From an uncultured Pseudacidovorax sp. (GTDB taxonomy: Bacteria > Pseudomonadota > Gammaproteobacteria > Burkholderiales > Burkholderiaceae_C): 64,000 nt of DNA. The DNA lies in assembly GCF_913773995.1 (NCBI RefSeq), contig NZ_CAJYES010000190.1:62001-126000 (forward strand), written 5' to 3'. Below the pieces are notes generated by a model that worked only from the letters and a program-made list of their open reading frames with translations, searched no databases and was not told the origin of the DNA. This document shows positions 19,649 through 28,212 of the stretch, piece by piece; the stretch's first letter is position 1; every line of letters starts with the position of its first letter. Position numbers and translations under genes: made by a program.

Positions 19649-20395
19649 TCAACGCGCGCCGGAGCCCAGCGCGAAGGGCTGCATCAGCCCCGTCATGGGC
19701 TTGGGCAGCGGATGCGCCAGCTCGCCGCGCTTGCTGGTCTTCAGGCCCAGGGACACGAGCGACTCCAGCAGCGTGACGCCCGCCGACACGCCGTCGATCA
19801 CTGGCACGCCCAGCTCTTCCGACAGCGAGCGGCACAGGTCGGCCATGCCGGCGCAGCCCAGCACCAGCACGTCGCAGCCGTCCTCGTCCAGCGCGCGGCG
19901 GCATTCGGCGGCGATACGGGCCCGGGCGTTGGAGCGCGGATCTTCCAGCTCCAGCACCGGCAGTTCGCAGGCCCGCACGCGGGCGCAGAAGCGCGCCATG
20001 CCGTAGGCCTCCGCCAGGTGGTGCGCCTGGCCCATGGTGCGCGCCAGCGTGGTGACGACCGTGAAGCGGCTGCCGATGAAGCTGGCCGCATGCATCGCGG
20101 CTTCGGCGATGCCCAGCACCGGGCCTCGGGCCAGCTCGCGGGCGGCCTTCAGGCCCGGGTCGCCGAAGCAGGCGATCAGGTAGGCGTCCACGCCTGCCGC
20201 CTCACCAGCGGCGACCTCGGCCAGCAGGCCGGGCGTGGCCAGGGCCTCGTCGTAGTGGCTTTCGATGGAGACCGGCCCCATCGCCGGGCTCACGGCGATG
20301 ACCTCGGTGCCCGGCCGCGCGGCGGCGCGGGCACAGGCACCGATCTTGTCGGTCATGGTCTGGGTGGTGTTGGGGTTGATGACCTTGATGCGCAT
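19649..20395 (-). CDS. Asp/Glu/hydantoin racemase family protein (HyuE-like)
   Basis: A 248-aa protein: 'IKVINPNTTQTMTDKIG' is the typical N-terminus, with the two catalytic cysteines C76 in 'YLIACFGDPGLKAA' and C181 in 'VLVLGCAGMADL'; these positions equal those of known hydantoin racemases. It probably racemises a 5-substituted hydantoin or allantoin (HyuE/HpxA type). It lies 22 bases after the NCS1 permease gene, and that promoter has the TGTATACA palindrome shared with the purine genes, so allantoin racemase is a good guess but not proven. Confidence 0.85.
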   Translation of the reverse strand: MRIKVINPNTTQTMTDKIGACARAAARPGTEVIAVSPAMGPVSIESHYDEALATPGLLAEVAAGEAAGVDAYLIACFGDPGLKAARELARGPVLGIAEAAMHAASFIGSRFTVVTTLARTMGQAHHLAEAYGMARFCARVRACELPVLELEDPRSNARARIAAECRRALDEDGCDVLVLGCAGMADLCRSLSEELGVPVIDGVSAGVTLLESLVSLGLKTSKRGELAHPLPKPMTGLMQPFALGSGAR

Positions 20396-20417
20396 GGACA
20401 GGGCGTTTTCTTCGAAA

Positions 20418-21911
20418 TCAGGAGCGGCGGGACAGCACAGCGTAGATGACGAAGCCCAGGCCCATGCCGATGAACCAGGCGTAGTTGGCGGCGCCGCGCC
20501 AGGCCGGCACCAGCACGCACAGGATCGGGATCAGGGCCGAGGGCACCATCGTGGCGACGGCCTTCAGGTTGTAGCCATTGCTGTACCAGTAGGTGCCGGT
20601 GGGCTTCATGGTGTAGAGGTCGTCCACCACCACCTGCTGGCGGCGCACCAGGTAGAAGTCGGCGATCAGGATGCCGAACAGCGGCCCGATGAACGAGCCC
20701 AGGATGTCCAGCGTGTAGTGGATCACCTCGGGATTGTTGTAGAGGTTCCAGGGTGTGATGAAGATCGAGCCCACCGCGGCGATCATGCCGCCGGTGCGCC
20801 AGCTGATGTGCTGCGGCGCCACGTTGGAGAAGTCGAAGGCCGGCGAGACGAAGTTGGCCACGATGTTGATGCCGATGGTGGCGATCATGAAGGTCAGCGC
20901 GCCCAGCACCACGGCGGTGGTGGAGTCGATCTTGCCCACGGTGTGCACCGGATCGGTGATCAGCTCGCCGAACACCGGCAGCGTGGCGGCGGTGGTGATC
21001 ACGGTCAGCAGCGAGAAGAACACGAAGTTGACCGGCAGGCCCCAGAAGTTGCCCTTCTTCACCGCGTCGAAGCTCTTGCCGTAACGCGAGAAGTCGCCGA
21101 AGTTGAGCATCGGGCCGCTGAAATAGCTCACCACCAGCGCGATGGCCGACAGCATGACTGGCAGCGCGTCCCAGCCCTCGAACTTGACGCCGCCCAGGTT
21201 GAGGTCGATGTTCTTCCAGCCCGCCTTCCAGACCAGCCAGCCGCACAGGATGGCCATGACCACGTACACGCCCGGGCCGGCCCAGTCGATGAATTTGCGG
21301 ATGGCCTCCATGCCATGCCAGAAGACGAAGGCCTGCAGCACCCACATCACCATGAAGGCGACCCAGCCCAGCGTCGAGAGGCCGGCGAAGCCGTGCTGTG
21401 CCACGTCGGCGTAGGGCGCCAGGTTGGGAAACAGGTGCAGCGCCATCACCATGAAGGCGGCCGACGCCAGGTAAGTCTGGATGCCATACCACGCCACCGC
21501 GATCAGGCCGCGAATGATGGCCGGGATGTTGGCGCCCTTGACACCGAAGGAGGCGCGGCAGATGACGGGGTAGGGCGTGCCCGTCACCTGGCTGGGTTTG
21601 GCCACCAGGTTGCAGAAGAACTGCACGATCACGATGCCGACCAGCAGCGCCACCAGCACCTGCCAGCTCGACAGGCCCAGCGCGAACAGGCTGCCCGCCG
21701 TGATGTAGCCGCCGACGCTGTGCACGTCGGACATCCAGAAGGCGAAGATGTTGTATTGCCCCCAGGTCTGTTGCTTGAGCGGCGCCAGGTCCTCGTTGGT
21801 GAGGGCCGGGTCGTAGCCGGGCTTGATGAGGGCGTGCGATGCCACGTTGCCGTGGCCAAGGGGCTCGGCCGCGGCAGCGGCGGCGAGCGGGGTGATGGTG
21901 GCCGTGTTCAT
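20418..21911 (-). CDS. NCS1-family nucleobase/hydantoin/allantoin permease
   Basis: A 497-aa inner-membrane transporter with about 12 helices. Family hallmarks are the N-terminal 'LTNEDLAPLKQQTWGQYNIFAFWMSDVHSVGGY', 'GTPYPVICRASFGVKGANIPAIIRGLIAVAWYGIQTYLA', and 'FSGPMLNFGDFSRYGKS'. NCS1 members import hydantoins, allantoin or nucleobases by cation symport. The racemase gene follows 22 bases later. The start is ATG 21911 (MNTATITPLAAAA). A 12-bp TTTGTATACAAA palindrome lies about 80 bases upstream. Confidence 0.9.
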   Translation of the reverse strand: MNTATITPLAAAAAAEPLGHGNVASHALIKPGYDPALTNEDLAPLKQQTWGQYNIFAFWMSDVHSVGGYITAGSLFALGLSSWQVLVALLVGIVIVQFFCNLVAKPSQVTGTPYPVICRASFGVKGANIPAIIRGLIAVAWYGIQTYLASAAFMVMALHLFPNLAPYADVAQHGFAGLSTLGWVAFMVMWVLQAFVFWHGMEAIRKFIDWAGPGVYVVMAILCGWLVWKAGWKNIDLNLGGVKFEGWDALPVMLSAIALVVSYFSGPMLNFGDFSRYGKSFDAVKKGNFWGLPVNFVFFSLLTVITTAATLPVFGELITDPVHTVGKIDSTTAVVLGALTFMIATIGINIVANFVSPAFDFSNVAPQHISWRTGGMIAAVGSIFITPWNLYNNPEVIHYTLDILGSFIGPLFGILIADFYLVRRQQVVVDDLYTMKPTGTYWYSNGYNLKAVATMVPSALIPILCVLVPAWRGAANYAWFIGMGLGFVIYAVLSRRS

Positions 21912-21987
21912 GGGGGCTCCTGGTGGGGTCGGTGGAGGAAGGCGGCGCCGCATGCGCCACGCGCGATTGCACGGATTGGGTGCATTA

Positions 21988-21999
21988 TTTGTATACAAA
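21988..21999. promoter_or_regulatory. TTTGTATACAAA palindrome upstream of the NCS1 permease gene
   Basis: A perfect 12-bp palindrome in the 286-base gap between the NCS1 permease and a divergent LysR gene, about 80 bases before the permease start. Its core TGTATACA is shared with a 22-bp near-perfect palindrome at 33716-33737 in the GntR/uraH promoter. Sites of this form are typical of GntR regulators with an FCD domain. Confidence 0.5.
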
Positions 22000-22197
22000 A
22001 ATTGGATCGCAAGTGCTGTGCCAGGATGCGACCTTGGGAGATTCCCGTAGCTCGGGTCGAATTCGGCGCACGCCGGGGGCCGCAGCCTCATGCTTCGGCC
22101 CGTCACCGACGAGCAGGTAATCTCCGACGTGCTGCCCGGTGCCGATGGCCACGGTCGGCCGATAACAGGCGGCGGCGCCAACAAGGAGACAACCCCG

Positions 22198-23103
22198 ATG
22201 GACCGACTGCAGGCCATGGAAATGTTCGTGCGCGTGGCCGAGAGCGGCAGCTTCTCGCAGGCGGCGCGGGAGTTCCGCACCACGCAGCCCACGGTGACCA
22301 AGCAGGTCGCCGCCACCGAGCGGCGCCTGGGTGTGCGGCTGCTCAACCGCAACACCCGCGGTGTGAGCCTGACGGAGGCGGGCGCGCTCTATTACGAGAA
22401 GTGCAAGGCCATCGTGCGTGACGTGCAGGCGGCCGACGACATCGCGCGGCAGGCCCGCAGCGAGGCGCAGGGGCTGCTGCGCATCGGCACATCGGTGGCC
22501 TTCGGAAGGCGGGTGGTGGTGCCGCTGGCGCTGGAGTTCATGCGCGCCCATCCGCAGGTGCAGGTCGACCTGAGCTTCGACGACCGCTACGTGGACCTGG
22601 TGGCCCAGGGCATCGACGTGGCCATCCGCATGGGCAAACTGGCCGACTCCACGCTGGGCGCCCGCTACCTGGGCAGCAATCCGTGGGTGATGGCGGCCTC
22701 GCCTGCCTACCTGCAGGGGCGGGGTGTGCCGGCCGCCGCGGCCGACCTGCCGGCGCACCAGGCGCTCATCTACAGCAGCGTGGTGGGCGACGACGTGTGG
22801 CGCCTGCACGGGCCGGGCGGCGAGGCGCTGACGGTGCCGGTGACCGGGCGCTTGCGCTCCAATAACCTGTCGGCGGTGCTGGCGGCGGCGCGGGAGGGGT
22901 TGGGCATCGCCCTCCTGCCGCGCTACGTGGCGGAGGAGTCACTGGCACAGGGGCGGCTGGTGCCGGTGCTGGCCGATCACCAACTGCAGGAGCAGGAGAT
23001 CCACGCCGTCTTTCCCTCGCCCCGGCTGGTGCCCGCCAAGGTGGCGGCCTTCACGGCCTTCCTGCAGGGCCGCTTCGGCGAAGGCTGGTGGCGCTCGGGT
23101 TGA
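22198..23103 (+). CDS. LysR-family transcriptional regulator
   Basis: A 301-aa LysR of the large 'MDRLQAMEMFVRVAESGSFSQAARE' subgroup: helix-turn-helix 'RTTQPTVTKQVAATERRLGVRLLNRNTRGVSLTEAG' and effector domain with 'PWVMAASPAYLQGRGVP' and 'AAREGLGIALLPRYVAEE'. AAGGAGAC lies at the right distance from ATG 22198. It is divergent from the NCS1 permease-racemase genes; control of these is possible but the GntR-like palindrome there suggests more than one regulator. Confidence 0.9.
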   Translation: MDRLQAMEMFVRVAESGSFSQAAREFRTTQPTVTKQVAATERRLGVRLLNRNTRGVSLTEAGALYYEKCKAIVRDVQAADDIARQARSEAQGLLRIGTSVAFGRRVVVPLALEFMRAHPQVQVDLSFDDRYVDLVAQGIDVAIRMGKLADSTLGARYLGSNPWVMAASPAYLQGRGVPAAAADLPAHQALIYSSVVGDDVWRLHGPGGEALTVPVTGRLRSNNLSAVLAAAREGLGIALLPRYVAEESLAQGRLVPVLADHQLQEQEIHAVFPSPRLVPAKVAAFTAFLQGRFGEGWWRSG

Positions 23104-23119
23104 CGGCGCTGGGCTGCGC

Positions 23120-24193
23120 TCAGGTGCGTGGCGCGTTGCCGTCCTCTTCGTTCGAGGCCATGAACAGCCCCCAAACCGCCATGAACAGCGCCGCCACCAC
23201 CGGCCCGATCACGAAGCCGCTGATGCCGAACAGTGCCATGCCGCCGATGGTGGAGATCAGCACGATGTAGTCGGGCATCTGCGTGTCCTTGCCCACCAGG
23301 ATGGGGCGCAGCAGGTTGTCGACCAGGCCGATCACGAACACGCCTACGAAGACCAGCGCCAGGCCCTTGACGATGGCGCCCGTGGCCAGGAAATAGATGG
23401 CCACCGGCCCCCAGATCAGCGCCGCGCCCACGGCCGGCAACAGCGACAGGAAGGCCATCACCACGCCCCACAGCAGCGCGCCCTGCACGCCCAGCGCCCA
23501 GAAAGCCAGCCCGCCGATGGTGCCCTGCACCGCCGCCACCACCACGTTGCCCTTGACGGTGGCGCGGATGACGGTGGTGAACTTGTTGAGCAGGTAGTGG
23601 GTGTGCGGCCGTGCCAGCGGCACGGCTTCGCGGATGGTCTTGGACAGGTCCGCGCCGTCACGCAACAGGAAGAACAGCAGGTAGAGCATCACGAAGAAGC
23701 TCACCAGGAAGTCGAAGGTGTTCTGGCCGATGCTCACGGCCTGGGCCGCCAGCATCTGGCTGCCCTGGGCCGCCCCCGCGCTCAGCTTCTCGAGGATGGC
23801 CTCGAAGTTGCCCAGCCCGAAGCGGTCCAGCAGGTTGGTGGCCCAGCCCGGCAGCGCGCCGACGATCTGCTGGAAGTAGTTGACGAAATTGAGCTCGCCC
23901 GAGCGGATGCGTTGAGTCACGAGCACCACGTCCTGCACCAGCGTCACCGCGATCATCGACAGCGGGATGATCACGATCACCAGCACGAGGGCCAGGGTGG
24001 CGAGCGCCGCCGGTGTGCGCCGCCGGTTGCCGAACTTGTTCAGCAGCCGCTTGTAGAGCGGCGTGAACAGAATGGCCAGCGCCACGCCCCACAGCACGGC
24101 CCCGAAGAAGGGCATCAGGATCCAGACGAAGGCGACGGTCACGGCCGCCAGCAGGAACAGGAAGAAGCCGCGCTGCAGCTGAGGGGAATTCAT
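23120..24193 (-). CDS. AI-2E transporter family membrane protein
   Basis: A 357-aa protein with the family topology: 'GFFLFLLAAVTVAFVWILMPFFGAVLWGVALAILFTPLY', 'LATLALVLVIVIIPLSMIAVTLV', a soluble loop, 'FDFLVSFFVMLYLLFFLLRDG', 'VVVAAVQGTIGGLAFWALGVQGALLWGVVMAFLSLLPAVGAALIWG' and 'YIVLISTIGGMALFGISGFVIGPVVAALFMAVWGL'. It lacks the long N-terminal extension of the paralogue at 18306. Substrate unknown. Start at ATG 24193 (MNSPQLQRG). Confidence 0.88.
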   Translation of the reverse strand: MNSPQLQRGFFLFLLAAVTVAFVWILMPFFGAVLWGVALAILFTPLYKRLLNKFGNRRRTPAALATLALVLVIVIIPLSMIAVTLVQDVVLVTQRIRSGELNFVNYFQQIVGALPGWATNLLDRFGLGNFEAILEKLSAGAAQGSQMLAAQAVSIGQNTFDFLVSFFVMLYLLFFLLRDGADLSKTIREAVPLARPHTHYLLNKFTTVIRATVKGNVVVAAVQGTIGGLAFWALGVQGALLWGVVMAFLSLLPAVGAALIWGPVAIYFLATGAIVKGLALVFVGVFVIGLVDNLLRPILVGKDTQMPDYIVLISTIGGMALFGISGFVIGPVVAALFMAVWGLFMASNEEDGNAPRT

Positions 24194-24295
24194 GGTGGCA
24201 GCGAATGTAGCCGCCCGCCATGACCGCAAGCTGTCGGAGGGGATGCCGCCGACACCGGGGCCGGCGTGCGCTTCTTCACGAAGCGCCAAACTTCT

Positions 24296-25276
24296 TCACT
24301 CCATCGGGATGTTGGCCCGGTGGGCCAGGGCGCGGTAGCGCGAGATCTCACCTTCCATCTGGCTGCGGAAGGCCGCCGCGTCGATCCACACGGGCTCCAT
24401 GCCCTGGGCTTTGAGCGTGGTCTGCAGAGCAGGGTCGGCCAGCAGCGCGCGGGTTTCCTTGGCCAGCCGGTCCAGCGCGGCCGTGAGGCTGCGGGCCGGT
24501 GCGGCCAGACCGTACCAGGCGTCGAAGGTGGCCTCGGGCAGGCCGAGCTCGGCCAGGGTCTTGACGTCCGGCAGCAGGCTGGAGCGCGTGGCGCCCACGA
24601 TGCCCAGGGCGCGCAGCTTGCCGGCGCGCACATGAGGCGCCACGGCGGCGACGGTGTCGATGCCCATCTCGATCTCGCCGCCCATCACGGCGATCGTGGC
24701 CTGGGCGCTGCCCTTGTAAGGCACGTCCTGCAGCTTCGCGCCGCAGGCCAGGGCGAACAGTTCGCCCGCCAGGTGCGGACCGGAGCCGCTGCCGAAGGTG
24801 GCATAGCGGATGGCCTGCGGCTTGGCCTTGGCGGCGCGCACCAGGTCGCCCACGGTACGCCACGGCGCGCTGGCCGCCACCACCAGCACCAGTGGCGTGC
24901 GCGCCACGATGCCGATGGGCGCCAGGTCGCGCACCGGGTCGTAGGGCAGTCTGGCGCGCAGCGCGGCATTGACGCTGTAGCTGGTGGAGCCCGACAGCAG
25001 CAGCGTGTAGCCGTCCGGTGCGGCCTTGGCCACGGCGTCGGTGCCGATGATGGTGGAGGCGCCGGGCTTGTTGTCGATCACCACCGGCTGGCCCAGCCGC
25101 TCCGCGAGCTTCTGGCCGAGGGCGCGGGCCACGATGTCGGTGCCGCCGCCCGGCGGGAAGGGCACCACCAGGCGCACGCTGCGGGTGGGCCAGGGTTCCT
25201 GCGTAAAGCCGAGGGCGGGCAGGGCGGCGCCGAGCGCCAGGGCGGCGCTGGTGCCGAGGAAATGACGTTTGTTCAT
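24296..25276 (-). CDS. Bug/TctC-family periplasmic receptor
   Basis: A 326-aa protein with a signal peptide ('KRHFLGTSAALALGAALPALGFTQE') and family motifs 'WPTRSVRLVVPFPPGGGTDIVARALG', 'PVVIDNKPGASTIIGTDAVAKAAPDGYTLL'. It follows a M20 peptidase gene on the same strand with a 110-base gap, and both are divergent from a LysR. A plausible role is to capture an acylated amino acid or related amide that the peptidase hydrolyses; this is inference. Confidence 0.9.
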   Translation of the reverse strand: MNKRHFLGTSAALALGAALPALGFTQEPWPTRSVRLVVPFPPGGGTDIVARALGQKLAERLGQPVVIDNKPGASTIIGTDAVAKAAPDGYTLLLSGSTSYSVNAALRARLPYDPVRDLAPIGIVARTPLVLVVAASAPWRTVGDLVRAAKAKPQAIRYATFGSGSGPHLAGELFALACGAKLQDVPYKGSAQATIAVMGGEIEMGIDTVAAVAPHVRAGKLRALGIVGATRSSLLPDVKTLAELGLPEATFDAWYGLAAPARSLTAALDRLAKETRALLADPALQTTLKAQGMEPVWIDAAAFRSQMEGEISRYRALAHRANIPME

Positions 25277-25386
25277 GGGAATGTCCTTGGAGAAAGTCCG
25301 AAAAGCAAAGAGATGGGAAGGCGCAGCAGCGCCCGCGCATGCAGCGCGGATCGCCCGCCAATGTGGAAACCGGTTTGGTGTCCCCG

Positions 25387-26796
25387 TCAGGCCATGGGGC
25401 GATCCGGCCAGGGTGCCGCGCCCGGCTCGCCCAGGTCCCAGTACAGGCCGGCCATCACGGCCAGGCCTTCGCGCACCAGCGGCACCAGCAGGTGTTCGTT
25501 CGGCGCATGCTGGGCGCAGCCGGCATGCCCGTGCGGCACCCACAGCGTGGGCAGGCCGAGCTGGGTGGCGAAGATGTCGTTGGGCAGGGAGCCGGCCAGG
25601 TTGGGCAGCAGGTGGGGCGCGTGACCGGCGCTGCGGGTAATCGATCCGACCGCCCAGTCCACCCACGGATTGCGCAGGTCGAGCCGCGTCGCGGCGCCGG
25701 CCAGCGTGACCTGGACTTCGACGTCATCGAAGCCATGGGCCGCCAGGTGGGCCTGCACATGCTCGGCCGTGTGCTCCCAGTCGGTGCCGACTACGAATCG
25801 CAATTGGCAATGCGCCGCCGCCTGGTGCGGGATGGCGTTGATCGGCCGCTGCGGATGGCCGGCTTCCAGGGCCAGCACCTCGAAGGTGTTCCAGGCGACG
25901 AGCCGTTCGGCCGGCGTCAGGCCGGGCTCGCCCCAGCCCGCATCCAGTGCCGGATCGTCCGGCTCGGCGCCGATGGGGATGTCGGCCAGCGCACGGCGCA
26001 CGGCATCGTCCAGCGGCGGTGGGCGCAGTGCTTCCACCAGCAGCCGGCCGTGCGCGTCGGCCAGCGTTCCGACCGCATGGGCGATGCGCGTCGCCGGATT
26101 GGCCAGCACGCCACCCCAGTTGCCCGAGTGGTAGCCGCGCGTGCGGCCGCTGCGGATGCGCAGCGTGAAGTTGACGGCCCCCCGCGAACCGAGGAAGAGC
26201 GTGGGCTGGCGCGTGCCCACACGTGGCCCGTCGCTGGCGATGAACAGGTCTGCCGCCAGCGCGGCGCGCTCGGCCGCGCACACGGCGGCCAGGCCGGGCG
26301 AGGCGGCTTCCTCGCCGGTCTCGAACAGCCACGTCATGTTGAAGCCGAGCCGGCCGCCGCGGGCCTGCAGCACGGCTTCCAGCGCGGCGAGCGCGATGCT
26401 GTGCTGGCCCTTGTTGTCGGACGTGCCACGGCCGTACCAGCGCTCCCCCTCGGCCACCAGCGTCCAGGGCGCGAGGCCTTCGCGCCACTGCGCGTCCTGG
26501 CCGCTCACTACGTCGCCGTGGCCATAGCTCAGCAGCGTGGGCAGGGCCGGGTCCTCGACGCGGCGGGCGATGAGGAACGGGCCGCCCTTCGGGTCGGGGT
26601 TGGGGCAGAGGCGGCAGTCGAAACCCAGGGCTTCGAGGCTGGGCCGCAATTCGTCCGTGAGGTAGGCGGCGAGCGCCGGTGGCACGTTGCCGCCATCGCT
26701 TTCGGTGCGCAGGGCGACCCGGCGGCGCAGGTCGGCGAAGAGGCGGCCACTGTCGAAGGCCGACTGGGCCAGGGTGAGGGCATCGTTTCGGTGCAT
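25387..26796 (-). CDS. M20-family metallopeptidase (carboxypeptidase/deacylase type)
   Basis: A 469-aa dizinc hydrolase: 'TLLSYGHGDVV' (His, Asp), 'YGRGTSDNKGQHSIALAALE' (bridging Asp), 'MTWLFETGEEAASPGLA' (catalytic and metal Glu) and 'PHGHAGCAQHAPNEHLL' (C-terminal His). The lid domain carries 'GAVNFTLRIRSGRTRGYHSGNWGG'. Members hydrolyse dipeptides or N-acyl amino acids in the cytoplasm. No signal peptide. Divergent from a LysR gene with a clear inverted repeat between them. Confidence 0.9.
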   Translation of the reverse strand: MHRNDALTLAQSAFDSGRLFADLRRRVALRTESDGGNVPPALAAYLTDELRPSLEALGFDCRLCPNPDPKGGPFLIARRVEDPALPTLLSYGHGDVVSGQDAQWREGLAPWTLVAEGERWYGRGTSDNKGQHSIALAALEAVLQARGGRLGFNMTWLFETGEEAASPGLAAVCAAERAALAADLFIASDGPRVGTRQPTLFLGSRGAVNFTLRIRSGRTRGYHSGNWGGVLANPATRIAHAVGTLADAHGRLLVEALRPPPLDDAVRRALADIPIGAEPDDPALDAGWGEPGLTPAERLVAWNTFEVLALEAGHPQRPINAIPHQAAAHCQLRFVVGTDWEHTAEHVQAHLAAHGFDDVEVQVTLAGAATRLDLRNPWVDWAVGSITRSAGHAPHLLPNLAGSLPNDIFATQLGLPTLWVPHGHAGCAQHAPNEHLLVPLVREGLAVMAGLYWDLGEPGAAPWPDRPMA

Positions 26797-26874
26797 GGGT
26801 GATCCTGTGCCGGCGATGCATGCAAGGGGAAGGCCGGAAACCCGTTGCCTGGCCTATCGTTTTGTCGAGGGGGT

Positions 26875-26891
26875 ATTGCCCTGAAGGCAAT
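26875..26891. promoter_or_regulatory. Inverted repeat ATTGCC-N5-GGCAAT, candidate LysR operator
   Basis: A perfect 6-bp inverted repeat with a 5-base spacer lies 25 bases before the LysR start and 78 bases before the divergent M20 peptidase start. This position and symmetry fit a LysR autoregulatory site shared by both promoters. Confidence 0.5.
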
Positions 26892-26916
26892 GCCGTCGGC
26901 GGCAGAATCGGAAGCC

Positions 26917-27897
26917 ATGGCCCGCGCTCCCCAACTGCTCAGCATTCCGATGCGCCACTTCCTGGAGGTGGCGCAGACCGGCTCGGTCAACCAGGCCGCC
27001 GCCCGGCTGCATGTGGCGCCCTCGGCCGTGAGCCGGCAGATCGCCCGGCTGGAGGACGAGATGGGCACGCCGCTCTTCGAGCGCCGCACGCGCGGCATGA
27101 CGCCCACCGCCGCCGGCGAGCGCCTGGCCGCCTACCTGCGCCATGCGGTGGCCGACGGTCTGCAGGCGCTGGAGCAGGCGAGCGCCCTGGGCCGCGTGCA
27201 GGCCCAGCGCGTGTGCGTGGCCTGCACCGAGGGCTTCGCGCCGCAGTTCATGCCGGGCGTGATGCAGGCCTTCCGCGATGGGCATGGCGAAGCGCGGCTG
27301 GAATTGCGCGTCGGCTCGCCCGACGAGGTGGCGCGCTGGCTGCTGCGCGGCGAGGCGGACCTGGGCCTCAAGTACAGCGTCGCGCCCGAATCGGACCTGC
27401 ATGTGGAATACGAGGCGCCCGCACCCGTCTATGCCGTGATGGCGCCCGAGCATCCGCTGGCGCGCCACACGGCGGTGGAGGTGGCGCAGGTGGTGGCCTT
27501 TCCGCTCTACCTGGGCAGCCGCGGCATGACCACGCGCCAGCTCTTCGACCAGGCCTGCAGCCTGCAGGGGCTGCGTTATGCGGCGGCCTTCGAGAGCAAC
27601 TTCTCGTCGGTGCTGCTGCCCCTGCTGCGCGCGCCGGGGATCGTGCTGTCGGGCCACCTGACGGTGGCGCATCTGATCGCCGACGGCACGGTGGTGGCGC
27701 GGCCTTTTGCCGAGGCGCCCCTGCAGCAGCGGCGGCTGCGGCTGCTGTCGCTGCCAGGCCGCACGCCCACCGAGCCGGTGCGGGCCTTTGCCACGCACCT
27801 GGCGCAGGCCATCCAGGCGGTCGGGCGGCGCAAGCTGGGGCGGGCGCGGCGGGTGGCGCCGGCGCGAGTCTCGATCTCGCGCAGCCGTTCGGGCTGA
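26917..27897 (+). CDS. LysR-family transcriptional regulator
   Basis: About 326 aa: 'SIPMRHFLEVAQTGSVNQAAARLHVAPSAVSRQIARLEDEMGTPLFERRTRGMTPTAAGE' is the DNA-binding domain, followed by an effector domain with 'VVAFPLYLGSRGMTTRQLFDQ' and a basic C-terminal tail ('RRKLGRARRVAPARVSIS'). ATG 26917 is preferred (GGAAG ahead); an in-frame ATG at 26890 would overlap the inverted repeat at 26875-26891. Probably controls the divergent M20 peptidase and Bug receptor genes. Confidence 0.88.
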   Translation: MARAPQLLSIPMRHFLEVAQTGSVNQAAARLHVAPSAVSRQIARLEDEMGTPLFERRTRGMTPTAAGERLAAYLRHAVADGLQALEQASALGRVQAQRVCVACTEGFAPQFMPGVMQAFRDGHGEARLELRVGSPDEVARWLLRGEADLGLKYSVAPESDLHVEYEAPAPVYAVMAPEHPLARHTAVEVAQVVAFPLYLGSRGMTTRQLFDQACSLQGLRYAAAFESNFSSVLLPLLRAPGIVLSGHLTVAHLIADGTVVARPFAEAPLQQRRLRLLSLPGRTPTEPVRAFATHLAQAIQAVGRRKLGRARRVAPARVSISRSRSG

Positions 27898-27922
27898 GCG
27901 CGTAGAAGCTCAGGGGCCGGTG

Positions 27923-27946
27923 CTTCGACAGGCTCAGCGCGAACGG
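27923..27946. repeat. Comamonadaceae-type palindromic repeat unit
   Basis: CTTCGACAGGCTCAGCGCGAACGG, one unit of the dispersed family; it is the reverse complement of the unit at 28118-28142, and together they bracket a 19-base tandem repeat array. Confidence 0.8.
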
Positions 27947-28024
27947 GTGTGGGTGCATCAGGCCCGCGCGGACCGCCCTGGCATCAGGTTCACCTCCGCA
28001 CCGCCGTGGCAGGAACATCCCACC

Positions 28025-28115
28025 GTACCAGGATCGCCCTCCATACCAGGATCGCCCCCCATACCAGGATCAGCCCCCCCGTACCAATATCCCCCCCGTG
28101 CCAGGATCACCCCCA
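28025..28115. repeat. Five imperfect tandem repeats of about 19 bases
   Basis: Units begin near 28025, 28043, 28061, 28081 and 28098 with the form GTACCAGGATCGCCCCCCA; spacing varies from 17 to 20 because of C-run length changes. It occupies most of the 315-base gap between a LysR and a LysE gene (27898-28212), flanked by inverted copies of the dispersed repeat. No gene is evident in this gap. The units are too short, contiguous and spacer-free for a CRISPR array. Confidence 0.8.
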
Positions 28116-28117
28116 AA

Positions 28118-28142
28118 CCGTTCAGGCTGAGCTTGTCGAAGC
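28118..28142. repeat. Comamonadaceae-type palindromic repeat unit, opposite orientation
   Basis: CCGTTCAGGCTGAGCTTGTC followed by GAAGC, complementary to the unit at 27923-27946. The pair could form a long stem enclosing the tandem repeat array. Confidence 0.8.
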
Positions 28143-28212
28143 CCGGCGCAAGCACCCCGGGTCGCAATCACGCCGCCAACTGGCAAGGCTATGCTCGCTG
28201 CTCCTCCTGCCC

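Noticed and set aside
28025-28115. Possible CRISPR-like repeats
   Set aside because: Units are contiguous, about 19 bases, degenerate and without unique spacers; no cas genes are near.
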